Source: SKZT01 sp964478625
Lineage (GTDB): Bacteria; Desulfobacterota; Desulfobacteria; Desulfobacterales; SKZT01
DNA: 24,469 bases
Reading direction: 5' to 3'
NCBI GenBank assembly: GCA_964478625.1
Contig: CAYZJH010000053.1
Span: 1-24,469 of the forward strand
The translations under genes were made by a program, and so were the position numbers. The notes beneath the pieces were generated by a model. The model was given only the letters and a program-made list of their open reading frames with translations. It searched no databases and had not been told where the DNA came from. Positions 14,506 through 23,378 of this stretch are shown here, one piece after another. How positions within the stretch are numbered: position 1 is the stretch's first letter; every line of letters begins with the position of its first letter.

Positions 14506-15318
14506 TTATCGACTTTTGATCCCTTTGTGAACCACGGCAATGCCATTGGTCAGCCTTCGATAGGAAACATCGCAAAAACCGGTATTTTCAAGAATTTCAG
14601 ATAGTTTGTCCGGAAGAGGAAATGTTCGGATAGATTCCGGAAGATGGGTATAAGCCTGTTTTGAACCGGCGATCATTTGTCCCAAAAGCGGCATGATACG
14701 GAAAGAATAAAAGTCATAAAGCCATCGAAAAACAGGTGCGACAGGCTTTGAGAACTCAAGACACATGAATGTCCCGCCCGGTTTCAACACTCGGTGCATT
14801 TCGGCAAATCCTCGCTCCATTCTGGTCACATTCCGAATCCCAAAACCTACCATGGCCGCATCAAATGAATTGTCTGAAAAAGAGATGTTTTCAGCATTTC
14901 CCAGAACAAATTGAATTTTTTGTCCGAATACCGACACGCCGGTTTTTTTTCTCCCGGCGTCCATCATGGCCTTATTGATGTCGAAAATAATCACCCGACC
15001 TTTGTCGCCGATTTTCCGTCCTGCCAGTACTGCCAAATCACCTGTTCCGCCGCAGACATCAATGACCCGGTCTCCGGATTTCAGATTCATCATGTTGACT
15101 GCTGTTCTTTTCCAAAGGTAATGAATTCCAAAAGAAAGCAGGGTGTTCATAAAATCATACCATTGAGCCACTGAATTAAAGTGTCGAAGCACCCATTCTG
15201 TTTTTTCGTCTTCAGCAACCGTGTTATAGCCAAAAAAAGCTCGTTTTTGGCCGTATTTCGGATTGTTCAGAATTTTTTCCCGTTTTTTTTCTTCAAGCCA
15301 GATCTTTTTTGATGTCAT
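14506..15318 (-). CDS. ubiE: Demethylmenaquinone/2-polyprenyl-benzoquinol methyltransferase
   Basis: 270-aa SAM-dependent C-methyltransferase of the UbiE/MenG type, which makes menaquinone from demethylmenaquinone (and, in ubiquinone makers, the C-2 methylation). Family hallmarks are seen: FFGYNTVAEDEKTEWV, FNSVAQWYDFMNTLLSFGIH, LWKR, SAM motif I VIDVCGGTGD (85-94), NAENISFSDNSFD, GFGIRNVTR and LKPGGTFMCLEFSKP. The N-terminus is about 28 residues longer than typical before FGY; ATG 15318 is the first in-frame start. In an anaerobe the product is probably menaquinone, so menG would be an equally good symbol. It is convergent with the TauE-like gene, with no terminator visible in the 7-bp gap. 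Confidence 0.93.
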   Translation of the reverse strand: MTSKKIWLEEKKREKILNNPKYGQKRAFFGYNTVAEDEKTEWVLRHFNSVAQWYDFMNTLLSFGIHYLWKRTAVNMMNLKSGDRVIDVCGGTGDLAVLAGRKIGDKGRVIIFDINKAMMDAGRKKTGVSVFGQKIQFVLGNAENISFSDNSFDAAMVGFGIRNVTRMERGFAEMHRVLKPGGTFMCLEFSKPVAPVFRWLYDFYSFRIMPLLGQMIAGSKQAYTHLPESIRTFPLPDKLSEILENTGFCDVSYRRLTNGIAVVHKGIKSR

Positions 15319-15612
15319 CGTTTTTCATTCTTCCGGTTATCGCATTTGTGTTAAAAATAATGTTTCAAGGATGAGATGTAATAGAAAACGCTTTCCATTG
15401 TCAATCAATCTTTCCCGGCACCCTCAATTAATAAGGAATATCGTGTAAAAAAGATTGAAAAACCCGGTTGCTTCGGATAGATAAGTGTTATTACGGTGCC
15501 ACAACAATCCTGCCAACAAAGTAAACTGAAATAAGCGGTTAGGTATCAGGTGTCAGCAGTCAGCATAGTATGTTCAAAAAGATACGTCTTTTTATCTTTC
15601 AAGTTCGAAAGG
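15319..15612. other. Promoter region of the signalling operon
   Basis: No gene is visible. A promoter-like pair TTGAAA (15455-15460), 17-nt spacer, TAGATA (15478-15483) could serve the operon that starts near 15613, though its -10 is poor. A hairpin AAAAAGA-TACG-TCTTTTT (15576-15593) lies about 20 nt before the first ORF and could be an attenuator-like structure or a leader stem. A short redundant motif, GGTATCAGGTGTCAGCAGTCAG (15542-15563), is the kind of imperfect GTCAG repeat common in intergenic DNA. Confidence 0.3.
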
Positions 15613-15777
15613 ATGAAGGGGCATCATGAAAAAAAGTTGCGGGTGGCAGTCAATGAGAATTTAATTCAGGAAAATTTTCCGATTGAAAATTTGCATACTC
15701 TATTTGCTCGAATGTGTCAAAAAGCACTGTCCGGACTGGAAGAATTGACGGCAAACCATTTGGTGGGGGAGATATGA
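15613..15777 (+). CDS. 54-aa ORF translationally coupled to the REC-HK-REC-REC kinase
   Basis: Small ORF starting ATG 15613 (GAAAGG just upstream; a longer frame from 15550 has less support). It is hydrophilic, has no signal peptide and a single Cys, and holds a helical segment IENLHTLFARMCQKALSGLEE. I do not recognise the family. Its stop overlaps the kinase ATG at 15774 (ATGA), which argues for translational coupling and for real expression, and no other gene explains this stretch. It may be a regulatory leader peptide or a small partner of the kinase. An alternative is that it is an unselected leader frame; codon composition is unremarkable. Confidence 0.45.
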   Translation: MKGHHEKKLRVAVNENLIQENFPIENLHTLFARMCQKALSGLEELTANHLVGEI

Positions 15778-18020
15778 ACGAAAAACAGACTGTTTTGATT
15801 GTGGAAGACAGCTTGACACAGGCGGTTCAATTGCAATCCATGCTGGAAAAACAAAATTTCAAGGTTACCATTGTAACCGACGGGCAAGATGCATTGCATC
15901 ATCTAAACGAAAATATTCCTGATCTGATCATCAGTGAAATCAATATGCCCAACATGAATGGTTTTGAGCTGTGCCGCTGCATTAAGAGTTCCCCCGGTCT
16001 TGACAATATTCCTGTTATTTTACTGACCTCCTTTTCGGATAACCAGGATGTTTTAAAGGCACTCGATTGCGGTGCCGGTAACTTTGTGAGCAAGCCCTGT
16101 GATGAGCAGGTACTGATGTCGAGAATCAGAAATCTTTTATTGAACCAAAAACTCAGGAAAGAATTTCCCTCTTCATCGGATTCTGAATTCTATTTTGATG
16201 GCAAAAGGTATCAGATCCCAAATGACAGAAAGCAACTCGTTGATTTGCTTTTTTCAACATTTGAAAATGCCTATCAAAAAAACCAGGAATTGTTTTATGT
16301 GAATCAGGAACTGTTGAAGACCAAAAAAGAACTGGAGAAAGATATTGCCGAACGAAAGCGGGCTGAAGCCATGCTCCTGGAACAAAAACAGTTGTTGGAC
16401 AAAGCCAGAAAAGAATCCGAGGAGGCCAGTCGAGCCAAGAGCGAATTTCTGGCCAATATGAGCCATGAAATCAGGACCCCTCTTAACGGGGTCATAGGAA
16501 TGACCGAGTTGCTCCTTGATACCGCATTAAGCGATGAGCAAAAAGAGTTTGCAGAGACCATCCGAACCAGTGCGGATGCTTTGCTGTCGATTATCAACAG
16601 CGTGCTTGATTTTTCTAAAATCGAAGCCGGAAAGCTTGAATTCGAACATATTGATTTTGATCTTCGTACCGCCATTGAGGAAGTCATGAATATGATGGCG
16701 GTGAAAGCCGATGAAAAAAAATTGGAGTTTGGTTGCCTGATTCATCACGATGTGCCTTCTTTTTTAAGAGGTGATCCCTGCCGTTTGCGTCAGGTTTTGA
16801 CCAACCTGGTCAGCAATGCCATCAAGTTTACTCAAAAAGGATCGGTAACTGTAAAGGCGTTTCTGGTTCAGGAACAAAATCACCATGTCGTCATCCGTTT
16901 CGAGGTGCATGACACCGGAATGGGAATAGCCGATATCCACAAAGTTCGGCTTTTCAAATCCTTCTCCCAGGTAGATGCTTCCATGACCCGTAAATTTGGA
17001 GGAACCGGTCTGGGTTTGGCCATCTCAAAAAAAATTGTTGAGATGATGAATGGCGAAATTGGAGTTGATAGCCGGGAAGGTGTCGGATCGACATTCTGGT
17101 TTACGGTTAAGCTGGGTAAACAGGCTGAGGAATCTTATCGGGAAGCTGTTATTCCGGCGGATATCCGTAATAAAAGAGTCCTCGTTGTAGATGACAGTGA
17201 TTTGAACCGTCGTTTTGTTTCGCAGCATCTTAAAGCTTGGGGGTGTGATTTTGATGAGGCCTCTGACGGTATCATCGCTCTGAAGAAATTGAAATCCGCT
17301 GTTGAAAAGGGCCGGCCTTTTGATATTGCCATTATCGACATGTTAATGCCGGGAATGGACGGCATTACACTCGGACGTAAGATCAAAACCGATCCGGACA
17401 TTACGGAAACCGCTTTGGTGATGCTGACTTCTGCGGGAAAACGGGGAGATGCGGTGACATGTCATGATATCGGATTTTCCGGTTACCTGACAAAACCTGT
17501 GAAGAGAAACCAGCTTCAGGAATGTCTCAAAACCGCCCTGGGGATTCCTTATGTCACTGTAAAAAAGCCGTCTAAACCCCTTGTTACCCGACATAGCCTT
17601 GAAGAGGATAAGAAACTTAAAGTCAGGATTCTAATGGTGGAAGATAATTTGCTGAACCAAAAATTAGGGTTAAAAATTATCGAAAAGTTCGGGTACCGTG
17701 CTTCAATCGCCGGAAACGGCAAGGAAGCGATCAACATCCTTTCGGAACAGGATTTCGATATTGTTTTTATGGATATTTCCATGCCCGTTATGGGCGGCTA
17801 TGAAGCCACTGCCGTAATTCGAGATCCTTCTTCCCCGGTATTGAACCACCAGGTTCCCGTTATTGCCATGACGGCATATGCAATGAAAGGTGACCGTGAG
17901 AAATGCATTGAGGCCGGCATGAATGACTACATTGCAAAGCCGATCAAACCCTCCGAAATTATTGCCGTCATTGAAAAATGGGGACGAAAAAAATCCGATG
18001 ATAATGCGAAAGACGAATGA
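15774..18020 (+). CDS. Cytosolic hybrid histidine kinase, REC-HisKA-HATPase-REC-REC
   Basis: 748-aa soluble hybrid kinase without membrane segments. The first receiver (about 5-120) keeps the acidic pair (VEDS), the switch Thr and Lys (VSKP), but has Glu55 in LIISEINMPNMNG where the phosphoacceptor Asp belongs. A coiled coil (150-225) leads to HisKA with His231 in NMSHEIRTPLNGVIG. An HATPase with N box and FGGTGLGL follows, then two receivers with normal sites, Asp522 (IIDMLMPGMDG) and Asp667 (FMDISMPVMGG). The start is ATG 15774, with GGTGGGGGAG upstream; a longer frame from 15714 would bury this Shine-Dalgarno. C-terminal layout and sequence mirror the 1066-aa kinase at 10599, so the two are paralogues. 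The gene overlaps the next one at ATGATG. Partners that phosphorylate or read it are unknown. Confidence 0.88.
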   Translation: MNEKQTVLIVEDSLTQAVQLQSMLEKQNFKVTIVTDGQDALHHLNENIPDLIISEINMPNMNGFELCRCIKSSPGLDNIPVILLTSFSDNQDVLKALDCGAGNFVSKPCDEQVLMSRIRNLLLNQKLRKEFPSSSDSEFYFDGKRYQIPNDRKQLVDLLFSTFENAYQKNQELFYVNQELLKTKKELEKDIAERKRAEAMLLEQKQLLDKARKESEEASRAKSEFLANMSHEIRTPLNGVIGMTELLLDTALSDEQKEFAETIRTSADALLSIINSVLDFSKIEAGKLEFEHIDFDLRTAIEEVMNMMAVKADEKKLEFGCLIHHDVPSFLRGDPCRLRQVLTNLVSNAIKFTQKGSVTVKAFLVQEQNHHVVIRFEVHDTGMGIADIHKVRLFKSFSQVDASMTRKFGGTGLGLAISKKIVEMMNGEIGVDSREGVGSTFWFTVKLGKQAEESYREAVIPADIRNKRVLVVDDSDLNRRFVSQHLKAWGCDFDEASDGIIALKKLKSAVEKGRPFDIAIIDMLMPGMDGITLGRKIKTDPDITETALVMLTSAGKRGDAVTCHDIGFSGYLTKPVKRNQLQECLKTALGIPYVTVKKPSKPLVTRHSLEEDKKLKVRILMVEDNLLNQKLGLKIIEKFGYRASIAGNGKEAINILSEQDFDIVFMDISMPVMGGYEATAVIRDPSSPVLNHQVPVIAMTAYAMKGDREKCIEAGMNDYIAKPIKPSEIIAVIEKWGRKKSDDNAKDE

Positions 18021-19111
18021 TGAGGTTAACGCTCTGGTTTAGATCAGTTCTATGGGGATTGGGCATTTGGCTTTTTGTGGTTGGTTGTAGCTGTCAGGAA
18101 GGCAACAAAGGACAAACCGTCGAAGGAGCCTCTCAATCGAATTCCAGGGAGAGCCAGGCTTTCAAACCATTCGATCCTGATACGGAACACGATTCTGTAA
18201 GTTATGAAAAACTTTACCGGAAAAACGGTCCTCTGATTCTTACCGAAAGAAAGTACCGTCTGGGAGCGGTGATGAAATTTTTTGGAAACCCCTATTGGCA
18301 GGAAGTGGCCAGGGGTATGAAAAAGCGAGCCGATGATTTTTCAGCAGTGATTGATATTCAGGCTGCAACTTCCATATCATCACCGGAGAATCAGCTTCAT
18401 CTCATGGAAATCATGATCTCTAAAGGGTATGATGCGATCCTAATCTCTCCTCAGACAAAACAAAATCTGATTCCGGCTGTAAACAGAGCCAGGAATGAAG
18501 GTATACTGGTGATCAATATTGACGATGCTGTTTCCGAAGATGTTGTTTTTTTTGTGGGCTCAAATCATTATCAAATGGGGATTCATGCGGCGGAATACTT
18601 TATTCATGGATATCCCGAGGGAGGAGAAGTGGCACTCTTGCAGGGTCTGATCGGAGCATACTCTGCAGCTCAGCGTAGCCAGGGTTTTATTGACAGGCTT
18701 GAAGGCTCTTCCGTTAGGATTGTGGCTCAGCCTTATTGTGACTGGGACCTGCAAAAAGCTCTGGAGGCATCACTGGATATTTTGCGGAAATATCCTGATA
18801 TTAAGGGATTTTACTGCAACAACGATGTAATGGCCTTAGGGGCTGCGGAAGCTGTGAAGCGTATGGATAGAAAAAATTCCATAACCATTATCGGCACCGA
18901 CGGAATCCCGGAGGCCTATGATGCCGTAAAAAAAGGTGATTTCGCCGCTACCATAGATTCATTTCCTTATTTAACAGGTTTTATCGCTGTCGACGTTACG
19001 CTTCGAATTCTGGAAGGCCAACAATTGCCAAGAGTAATTTACAGTCCACATCAACTGGTTACTCAAAAAAATATGGATAAGCACTCACCGGATTTTCCAT
19101 TTCTTCATTAA
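18017..19111 (+). CDS. Periplasmic sugar-binding-type lipoprotein (Peripla_BP_4-like)
   Basis: 364-aa lipoprotein: signal peptide with lipobox VVGC (Cys24), a polar linker to about residue 70, then a type I periplasmic binding fold related to RbsB/XylF (about 75-340). Typical stretches are GNPYWQEVARGMKKRADDF, MISKGYDAILISPQ, NEGILVINIDDAV, FVGSNHYQMGIHAAEYF, then EVALLQGLIGAYSAAQRSQG and FYCNNDVMALGAAEAVK. It should bind a sugar or small polar ligand. No ABC permease or ATPase follows; instead it is embedded between two kinase genes, so it looks like a sensor binding protein comparable in principle to ChvE, TorT or LuxP. It starts at the ATGATG overlapping the kinase stop (18017 or 18020) and ends 14 bp before the next kinase gene. 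Confidence 0.87.
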   Translation: MMRLTLWFRSVLWGLGIWLFVVGCSCQEGNKGQTVEGASQSNSRESQAFKPFDPDTEHDSVSYEKLYRKNGPLILTERKYRLGAVMKFFGNPYWQEVARGMKKRADDFSAVIDIQAATSISSPENQLHLMEIMISKGYDAILISPQTKQNLIPAVNRARNEGILVINIDDAVSEDVVFFVGSNHYQMGIHAAEYFIHGYPEGGEVALLQGLIGAYSAAQRSQGFIDRLEGSSVRIVAQPYCDWDLQKALEASLDILRKYPDIKGFYCNNDVMALGAAEAVKRMDRKNSITIIGTDGIPEAYDAVKKGDFAATIDSFPYLTGFIAVDVTLRILEGQQLPRVIYSPHQLVTQKNMDKHSPDFPFLH

Positions 19112-19125
19112 AAAGACAGAAAAAA

Positions 19126-21804
19126 ATGGCATCAGGAATCAGGCAACTTCTTCAAATGGGTACGATCAGATCAAGGCTGCTGGTGGCTTTTATCCTGCTG
19201 GTTTTGCTTCCGACCTCCGCAGTAACCCTGACGACCACACTCATCGGTCTTTTCAACGGAAAAGAATTAATCAAAAAACAACTCTTATCCGTAGCATCTC
19301 TTAAAGCATCGCGGGTCAATGTCTGGGTGGATTTGCTTCAAAAAGATTTAAAAATTTTTCTGGATGTCACCCGATTAAAAGAAATCGCTGTTGCCCTTAA
19401 TGATGAATTTCGGACGGAAAAGAGCGGGCCTGAAATAAATAACTTTCAACAAAAATTAAACGACCTGTTTAAAACGATCGAAACTTTTGAGGAGGTTTTT
19501 TTTCTTTCTCCCACAGGATATGTTATCGTTTCCACGGATCATGACAGTATCGGGCATTTCAGGGGACTTCAGCCATTTTTTTCAAAAGGAACCGGCTTTC
19601 CTGGTACATATGTTCAAACCCATGTTTTTTCTTCTAATTACAGGGGGGTTAACAAGGTGGTGGCGGTGCATCCGGTGCATGATTCCAAAAAGGAACTTAT
19701 GGGCCTGCTTTGTGGTCTTACCGGCACTGCGATCCTGGAAGACATCATGTCGGAACGTACCGGCCTCGGCAGCACCGGAGAAACCTACCTGGTCGGAAAA
19801 AATCGGGTTCTGTTAACGGCGTTACGGGTGGGTGATTATTTGCCGGGACATGTATTTATGAGCAGCGATGGAATCACTGCCGCTCTTGACCGTCATGAAA
19901 ATGGTTCCGGTATTTATAAGGATTATCGGGGAGTTCCGGTATTGGGTGCTTTTCTCTGGGTGCCGGAAATTGAAGTGGCGCTTCTTTCCGAAATGGATCG
20001 GTCGGAAGCTTATAGGCCCATATATGCCATGTTGTCCTTGAATGTCGGTATGGGTGTTTTTTCACTGATCATAGCGGGTATCCTGTCAATTTTTTTCGCT
20101 CGTGGAATGGCTGACCCCCTGGCTGAGTTGGCAACCACAGCCACACGCATTGCTGATGGTGAGCTTTATCTCAATGTCAAACAGGAGCGTAAGGATGAAA
20201 TCGGCGCATTGGCCAAAGCGTTTAACACGATGACGCATCAAATGAGCCATCGAATCGAGGCATATCGGTTGATTTCAGATATGAGCCGGGAATTTATCGG
20301 TATATCCCCCGGAAAAATCGATATTGCGGTAAACAGTGCCTTGAAAACATTCGGACACTATTATGGAGCGGATCGATGCTATGTGTTTCGAATTTTCAAA
20401 GACCCGGATTTTTTTTCTAAAACCCATGAGTGGATCAAATCTGGAAACGAAAACCGGGATTATCAGATTCAAATGCTTCCGATCAATCAGGTAAACCCAT
20501 GGCTCATGAATCAGTTAAAATCGGCGCAGGTGGTTTATGTCCCCTGTGTTGAGGACCTTCCGCAGGAGGCTGAAGAGATAAAAGCTCAGTGGCTGTTTGA
20601 GGGGGTGCATACCTATATCAGTATTCCTCTTGTAATTGGGGAATGCTTGAAAGGATTTATCGGGTTTGAATTTCCGGAATCAGGCCGAAAAATATTCGAG
20701 GAAGACATCCGATTTTTTAGAATGATAGGGGAGATAATCAGCAATTCATTGGAAAGGCAACGCGCTGAAGTTGATCTGAAGCATAGCCGGGAGCAATATG
20801 CTTTAGCCCAGAGGGCTGCTAGAACCGGAAGTCTGGACCTGGATCTGATTACTGGAAAACTTTATTGTTCCGATACCACCTGGGCTATACTCGGCCGCAA
20901 AAAGGGCGATATCGAACCTACATATAATTTTTTTCTTTGCATGGTTCACCCCGAGGATCGGGAGAATTTGAATCAAGCGATTCAAAAGTGCATTGAACAA
21001 AACCACCATTATGAAATCGAGCATCGCATCCTGCTGCCTGATGAATCTACACGATGGGTTATTTTGACCGGTGGGGTGATCCGCAATGAAAATGGTATCC
21101 CTGTTCGAATGATCGGCATGATTCGTGATATTACCGGACGAAAGGAGTTGGCAGAAAAAATCAACACATCCCTGAAAGAAAAGGAAGTCTTGCTGAAAGA
21201 GATTCATCATCGGGTTAAAAATAATCTTCAGGTCATATCGAGTCTGATGTACCTTCAGGCCAAAAATGCAAAAGACACGGCCATGGCCGGCATTTTCAAG
21301 GATTGTGAAAGCCGTATTCGGTCAATGGCCCTGGTTCATGAGAGGCTTTATCAATCCAAGTCCATGGCCGAGATTGATTTTGCAGAATATGTTCGAAGCC
21401 TGGCTGGTTATCTGGTTCAGTCCTACGGAGGGGGGCATGGGTTGATTCGTTTGACGACTCATATTGATAATATCTTTCTGAATGTCAATACCGCTATACC
21501 GTGCGGCTTGATTATCAGTGAGTTGGTATCAAATGCTTTAAAACATGCCTATCCGGATGGCAACCAAGGTGAGATTGTGATCTCTTTCACCCAGAATGAA
21601 GCCGGAACCTATACGCAAACCGTCAGGGATTACGGCGCAGGTCTTCCCGAAAACCTCGACTTTCAAAATACGGACACCCTTGGGCTTCGGTTGGTGAATA
21701 TCCTTGCAAAGCAATTAAATGGTTCTTTAACGTATTCCGGCAAAAACGGTGCCTGTTTTGTTCTGACATTTAATGATCCTGCAGCATCAAGTGGTAACAA
21801 TTGA
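19126..21804 (+). CDS. Membrane histidine kinase, dCache-HAMP-GAF-PAS-HisKA_2
   Basis: 892-aa kinase. TM1 is at about 16-42, and the extracytoplasmic dCache_1-like domain (about 43-300) carries TGLGSTGETYLV, GIYKDYRGVPVLGAF and LSEMDRSEAY. TM2 (about 303-325), HAMP (about 326-378, ARGMADPLAELATTATRIAD), GAF (about 385-550) and PAS (about 555-675, ending MIRDITGRKEL) follow. The C-terminus is an HWE/HisKA_2-type kinase: EIHHRVKNNLQVISSL (phospho-His695), then SELVSNALKHAYP (N box) and DYGAGLP. HisKA_2 kinases usually phosphorylate separate receivers. The gene sits 14 bp after the binding-protein gene and 18 bp before the REC-PAS-kinase gene, so the binding protein plausibly presents its ligand to this dCache domain. 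Shine-Dalgarno is weak. Confidence 0.88.
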   Translation: MASGIRQLLQMGTIRSRLLVAFILLVLLPTSAVTLTTTLIGLFNGKELIKKQLLSVASLKASRVNVWVDLLQKDLKIFLDVTRLKEIAVALNDEFRTEKSGPEINNFQQKLNDLFKTIETFEEVFFLSPTGYVIVSTDHDSIGHFRGLQPFFSKGTGFPGTYVQTHVFSSNYRGVNKVVAVHPVHDSKKELMGLLCGLTGTAILEDIMSERTGLGSTGETYLVGKNRVLLTALRVGDYLPGHVFMSSDGITAALDRHENGSGIYKDYRGVPVLGAFLWVPEIEVALLSEMDRSEAYRPIYAMLSLNVGMGVFSLIIAGILSIFFARGMADPLAELATTATRIADGELYLNVKQERKDEIGALAKAFNTMTHQMSHRIEAYRLISDMSREFIGISPGKIDIAVNSALKTFGHYYGADRCYVFRIFKDPDFFSKTHEWIKSGNENRDYQIQMLPINQVNPWLMNQLKSAQVVYVPCVEDLPQEAEEIKAQWLFEGVHTYISIPLVIGECLKGFIGFEFPESGRKIFEEDIRFFRMIGEIISNSLERQRAEVDLKHSREQYALAQRAARTGSLDLDLITGKLYCSDTTWAILGRKKGDIEPTYNFFLCMVHPEDRENLNQAIQKCIEQNHHYEIEHRILLPDESTRWVILTGGVIRNENGIPVRMIGMIRDITGRKELAEKINTSLKEKEVLLKEIHHRVKNNLQVISSLMYLQAKNAKDTAMAGIFKDCESRIRSMALVHERLYQSKSMAEIDFAEYVRSLAGYLVQSYGGGHGLIRLTTHIDNIFLNVNTAIPCGLIISELVSNALKHAYPDGNQGEIVISFTQNEAGTYTQTVRDYGAGLPENLDFQNTDTLGLRLVNILAKQLNGSLTYSGKNGACFVLTFNDPAASSGNN

Positions 21805-21822
21805 TTCAGGGAGAAATGGGTC

Positions 21823-23370
21823 ATGAATACTGGTAAAATACTCATTGTGGAAGATGACACCATCATTGCCATGGAACTGATGGAACGGATCAAGGAATTG
21901 AAATATGAAGTTGCCGGCGTTGTTGGTTCAGGTCTGGAAGCGATCGACATGGTGAAAGAGACTCAACCCGGTCTGGTGCTCATGGATATTCGTCTCTCCG
22001 GTAAAATGGATGGCATCGAGGCTGCAGAAAAGATCCGGGAGAAATTTGATGTGCCGGTGATTTTTCTGACGGCCTATGCGGATGAAGAGACCTTGAGCCG
22101 GGCAAAAAAAACAGAACCTTTCGGGTATATTTTGAAACCGTTTGATGCGAGGATGCTTCATACAAATATTGAAATGGCGCTTTACCGGCATCAGATGGAA
22201 AGAAAACTCAAACAGAACGAACAAAAATACAAAAATCTGTTTGAGGGTGTACCGGTGGGAATATTTCGCAGCACACTGTCCGGGAAGATCCTGGATGCCA
22301 ATACTTCCCTGGTTAGAATTCTCGGCTATCCCGACAAGGATTCTTTACTGGCAACAAATGCTGAAAATCTCTATGTTGATTCTGGCGATCGAAAAAAATG
22401 GCAGGATATCATCGATTCCAATGGCATTGTTCATGGGGTTGAAATGCGGATGCGTCGTTGGGGTGGTGAAACGATCTGGATGAGAATCAATGCCAGAAAG
22501 ATTCATGACATTGAACAGGGAACTATTTATTATGAAGGGTCTCTGGAAGATATCACCGATCGCAGAAATGCGGAAATTGCTCTCAAGAAGGCCCATCTGG
22601 AGCTTGAGGTTCGGGTTGATGAGCGCACCTCTGAACTTCTGGCGGCCATTGAATTGCTGAATCGTGAAATTAAAATACGAAAAAATGCGGTCGCTGCCCT
22701 TGAAAAATCCGAAGCTGAACTTCAATTGCTTTCAGAGAGGTTGTTGCTGATTCAGGAAGAGGAAAGGGAGAGAATTTCCCGTGAACTTCATGATAGTGTC
22801 GGTCAAAGCCTGACCTTTGTTAAAATGAGCCTGGAATGTTGTCTGAAGAGCCTTTCAATGCAAAAGCCTGAGGAAATCTCCCAATCTATAGCTTCCCTCA
22901 TTCCTTCCATCCAGCAGGCCATTCATGAAGTCCGACATATCTGTTCAGGCCTTTGGCCTGCCATGCTCAACCAGATAGGAATTCTGAAAACCCTTCAATG
23001 GCTTTGTGAAGATTTTGAAAAGTGTAATCACGACCTTTGTGTCGAGATCAGCATCGACCTTTGTGAGGAAGATATCGAAAAACATTTGAAAATAGTGATA
23101 TACAGGCTTGTTCAGGAAGCTTTCAACAATATTGCCAAGCACAGTTGTGCCACCAGTGTTCGCCTTTGTGTCAAGAAAGCTGACGGTCACATTCAATTGA
23201 CAATAGATGACAATGGCATTGGATTTGAAACGGAAAATTTTCCAACGGCAACAAATCAACATACTGGAATCGGCTTGGCCAGCATGAAAAAGCGTACGGA
23301 AGTTTCCGGCGGGTCTTTTTGGGTGGATTCAACACCAGGCGAAGGAACCCGGATCACCGCTGTCTGGTAA
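21823..23370 (+). CDS. REC-PAS-HisKA_3 soluble histidine kinase
   Basis: 515-aa protein with an N-terminal receiver (about 5-120; Asp55 in VLMDIRLSG, acidic pair VEDD, LTAYAD, Lys in ILKPFD), then a PAS domain (about 133-250, ending LEDITDRRNAE), a long coiled coil (250-310), and a NarX/DegS-type kinase. In the kinase, HisKA_3 has phospho-His323 in ISRELHDSVGQSLT, and the HATPase has LVQEAFNNIAKHS (N box), DDNGIGF and TGIGLASMKKR. The receiver could be the target of the upstream HisKA_2 kinase and so gate its own kinase. HisKA_3 kinases normally pair with NarL-type HTH regulators, but none follows here. AGGGAG lies 11 nt before ATG 21823. It is the last gene of the operon and its stop lies 8 nt from the convergent membrane-protein stop. 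Confidence 0.87.
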   Translation: MNTGKILIVEDDTIIAMELMERIKELKYEVAGVVGSGLEAIDMVKETQPGLVLMDIRLSGKMDGIEAAEKIREKFDVPVIFLTAYADEETLSRAKKTEPFGYILKPFDARMLHTNIEMALYRHQMERKLKQNEQKYKNLFEGVPVGIFRSTLSGKILDANTSLVRILGYPDKDSLLATNAENLYVDSGDRKKWQDIIDSNGIVHGVEMRMRRWGGETIWMRINARKIHDIEQGTIYYEGSLEDITDRRNAEIALKKAHLELEVRVDERTSELLAAIELLNREIKIRKNAVAALEKSEAELQLLSERLLLIQEEERERISRELHDSVGQSLTFVKMSLECCLKSLSMQKPEEISQSIASLIPSIQQAIHEVRHICSGLWPAMLNQIGILKTLQWLCEDFEKCNHDLCVEISIDLCEEDIEKHLKIVIYRLVQEAFNNIAKHSCATSVRLCVKKADGHIQLTIDDNGIGFETENFPTATNQHTGIGLASMKKRTEVSGGSFWVDSTPGEGTRITAVW

Positions 23371-23378
23371 AGTCTGGA

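Noticed and set aside
15714..15773. Upstream ATG for the REC-HK-REC-REC kinase
   Set aside because: Receiver domains begin a few residues after ATG 15774, which has its own GGGGGAG; the 20 extra residues have no family match.
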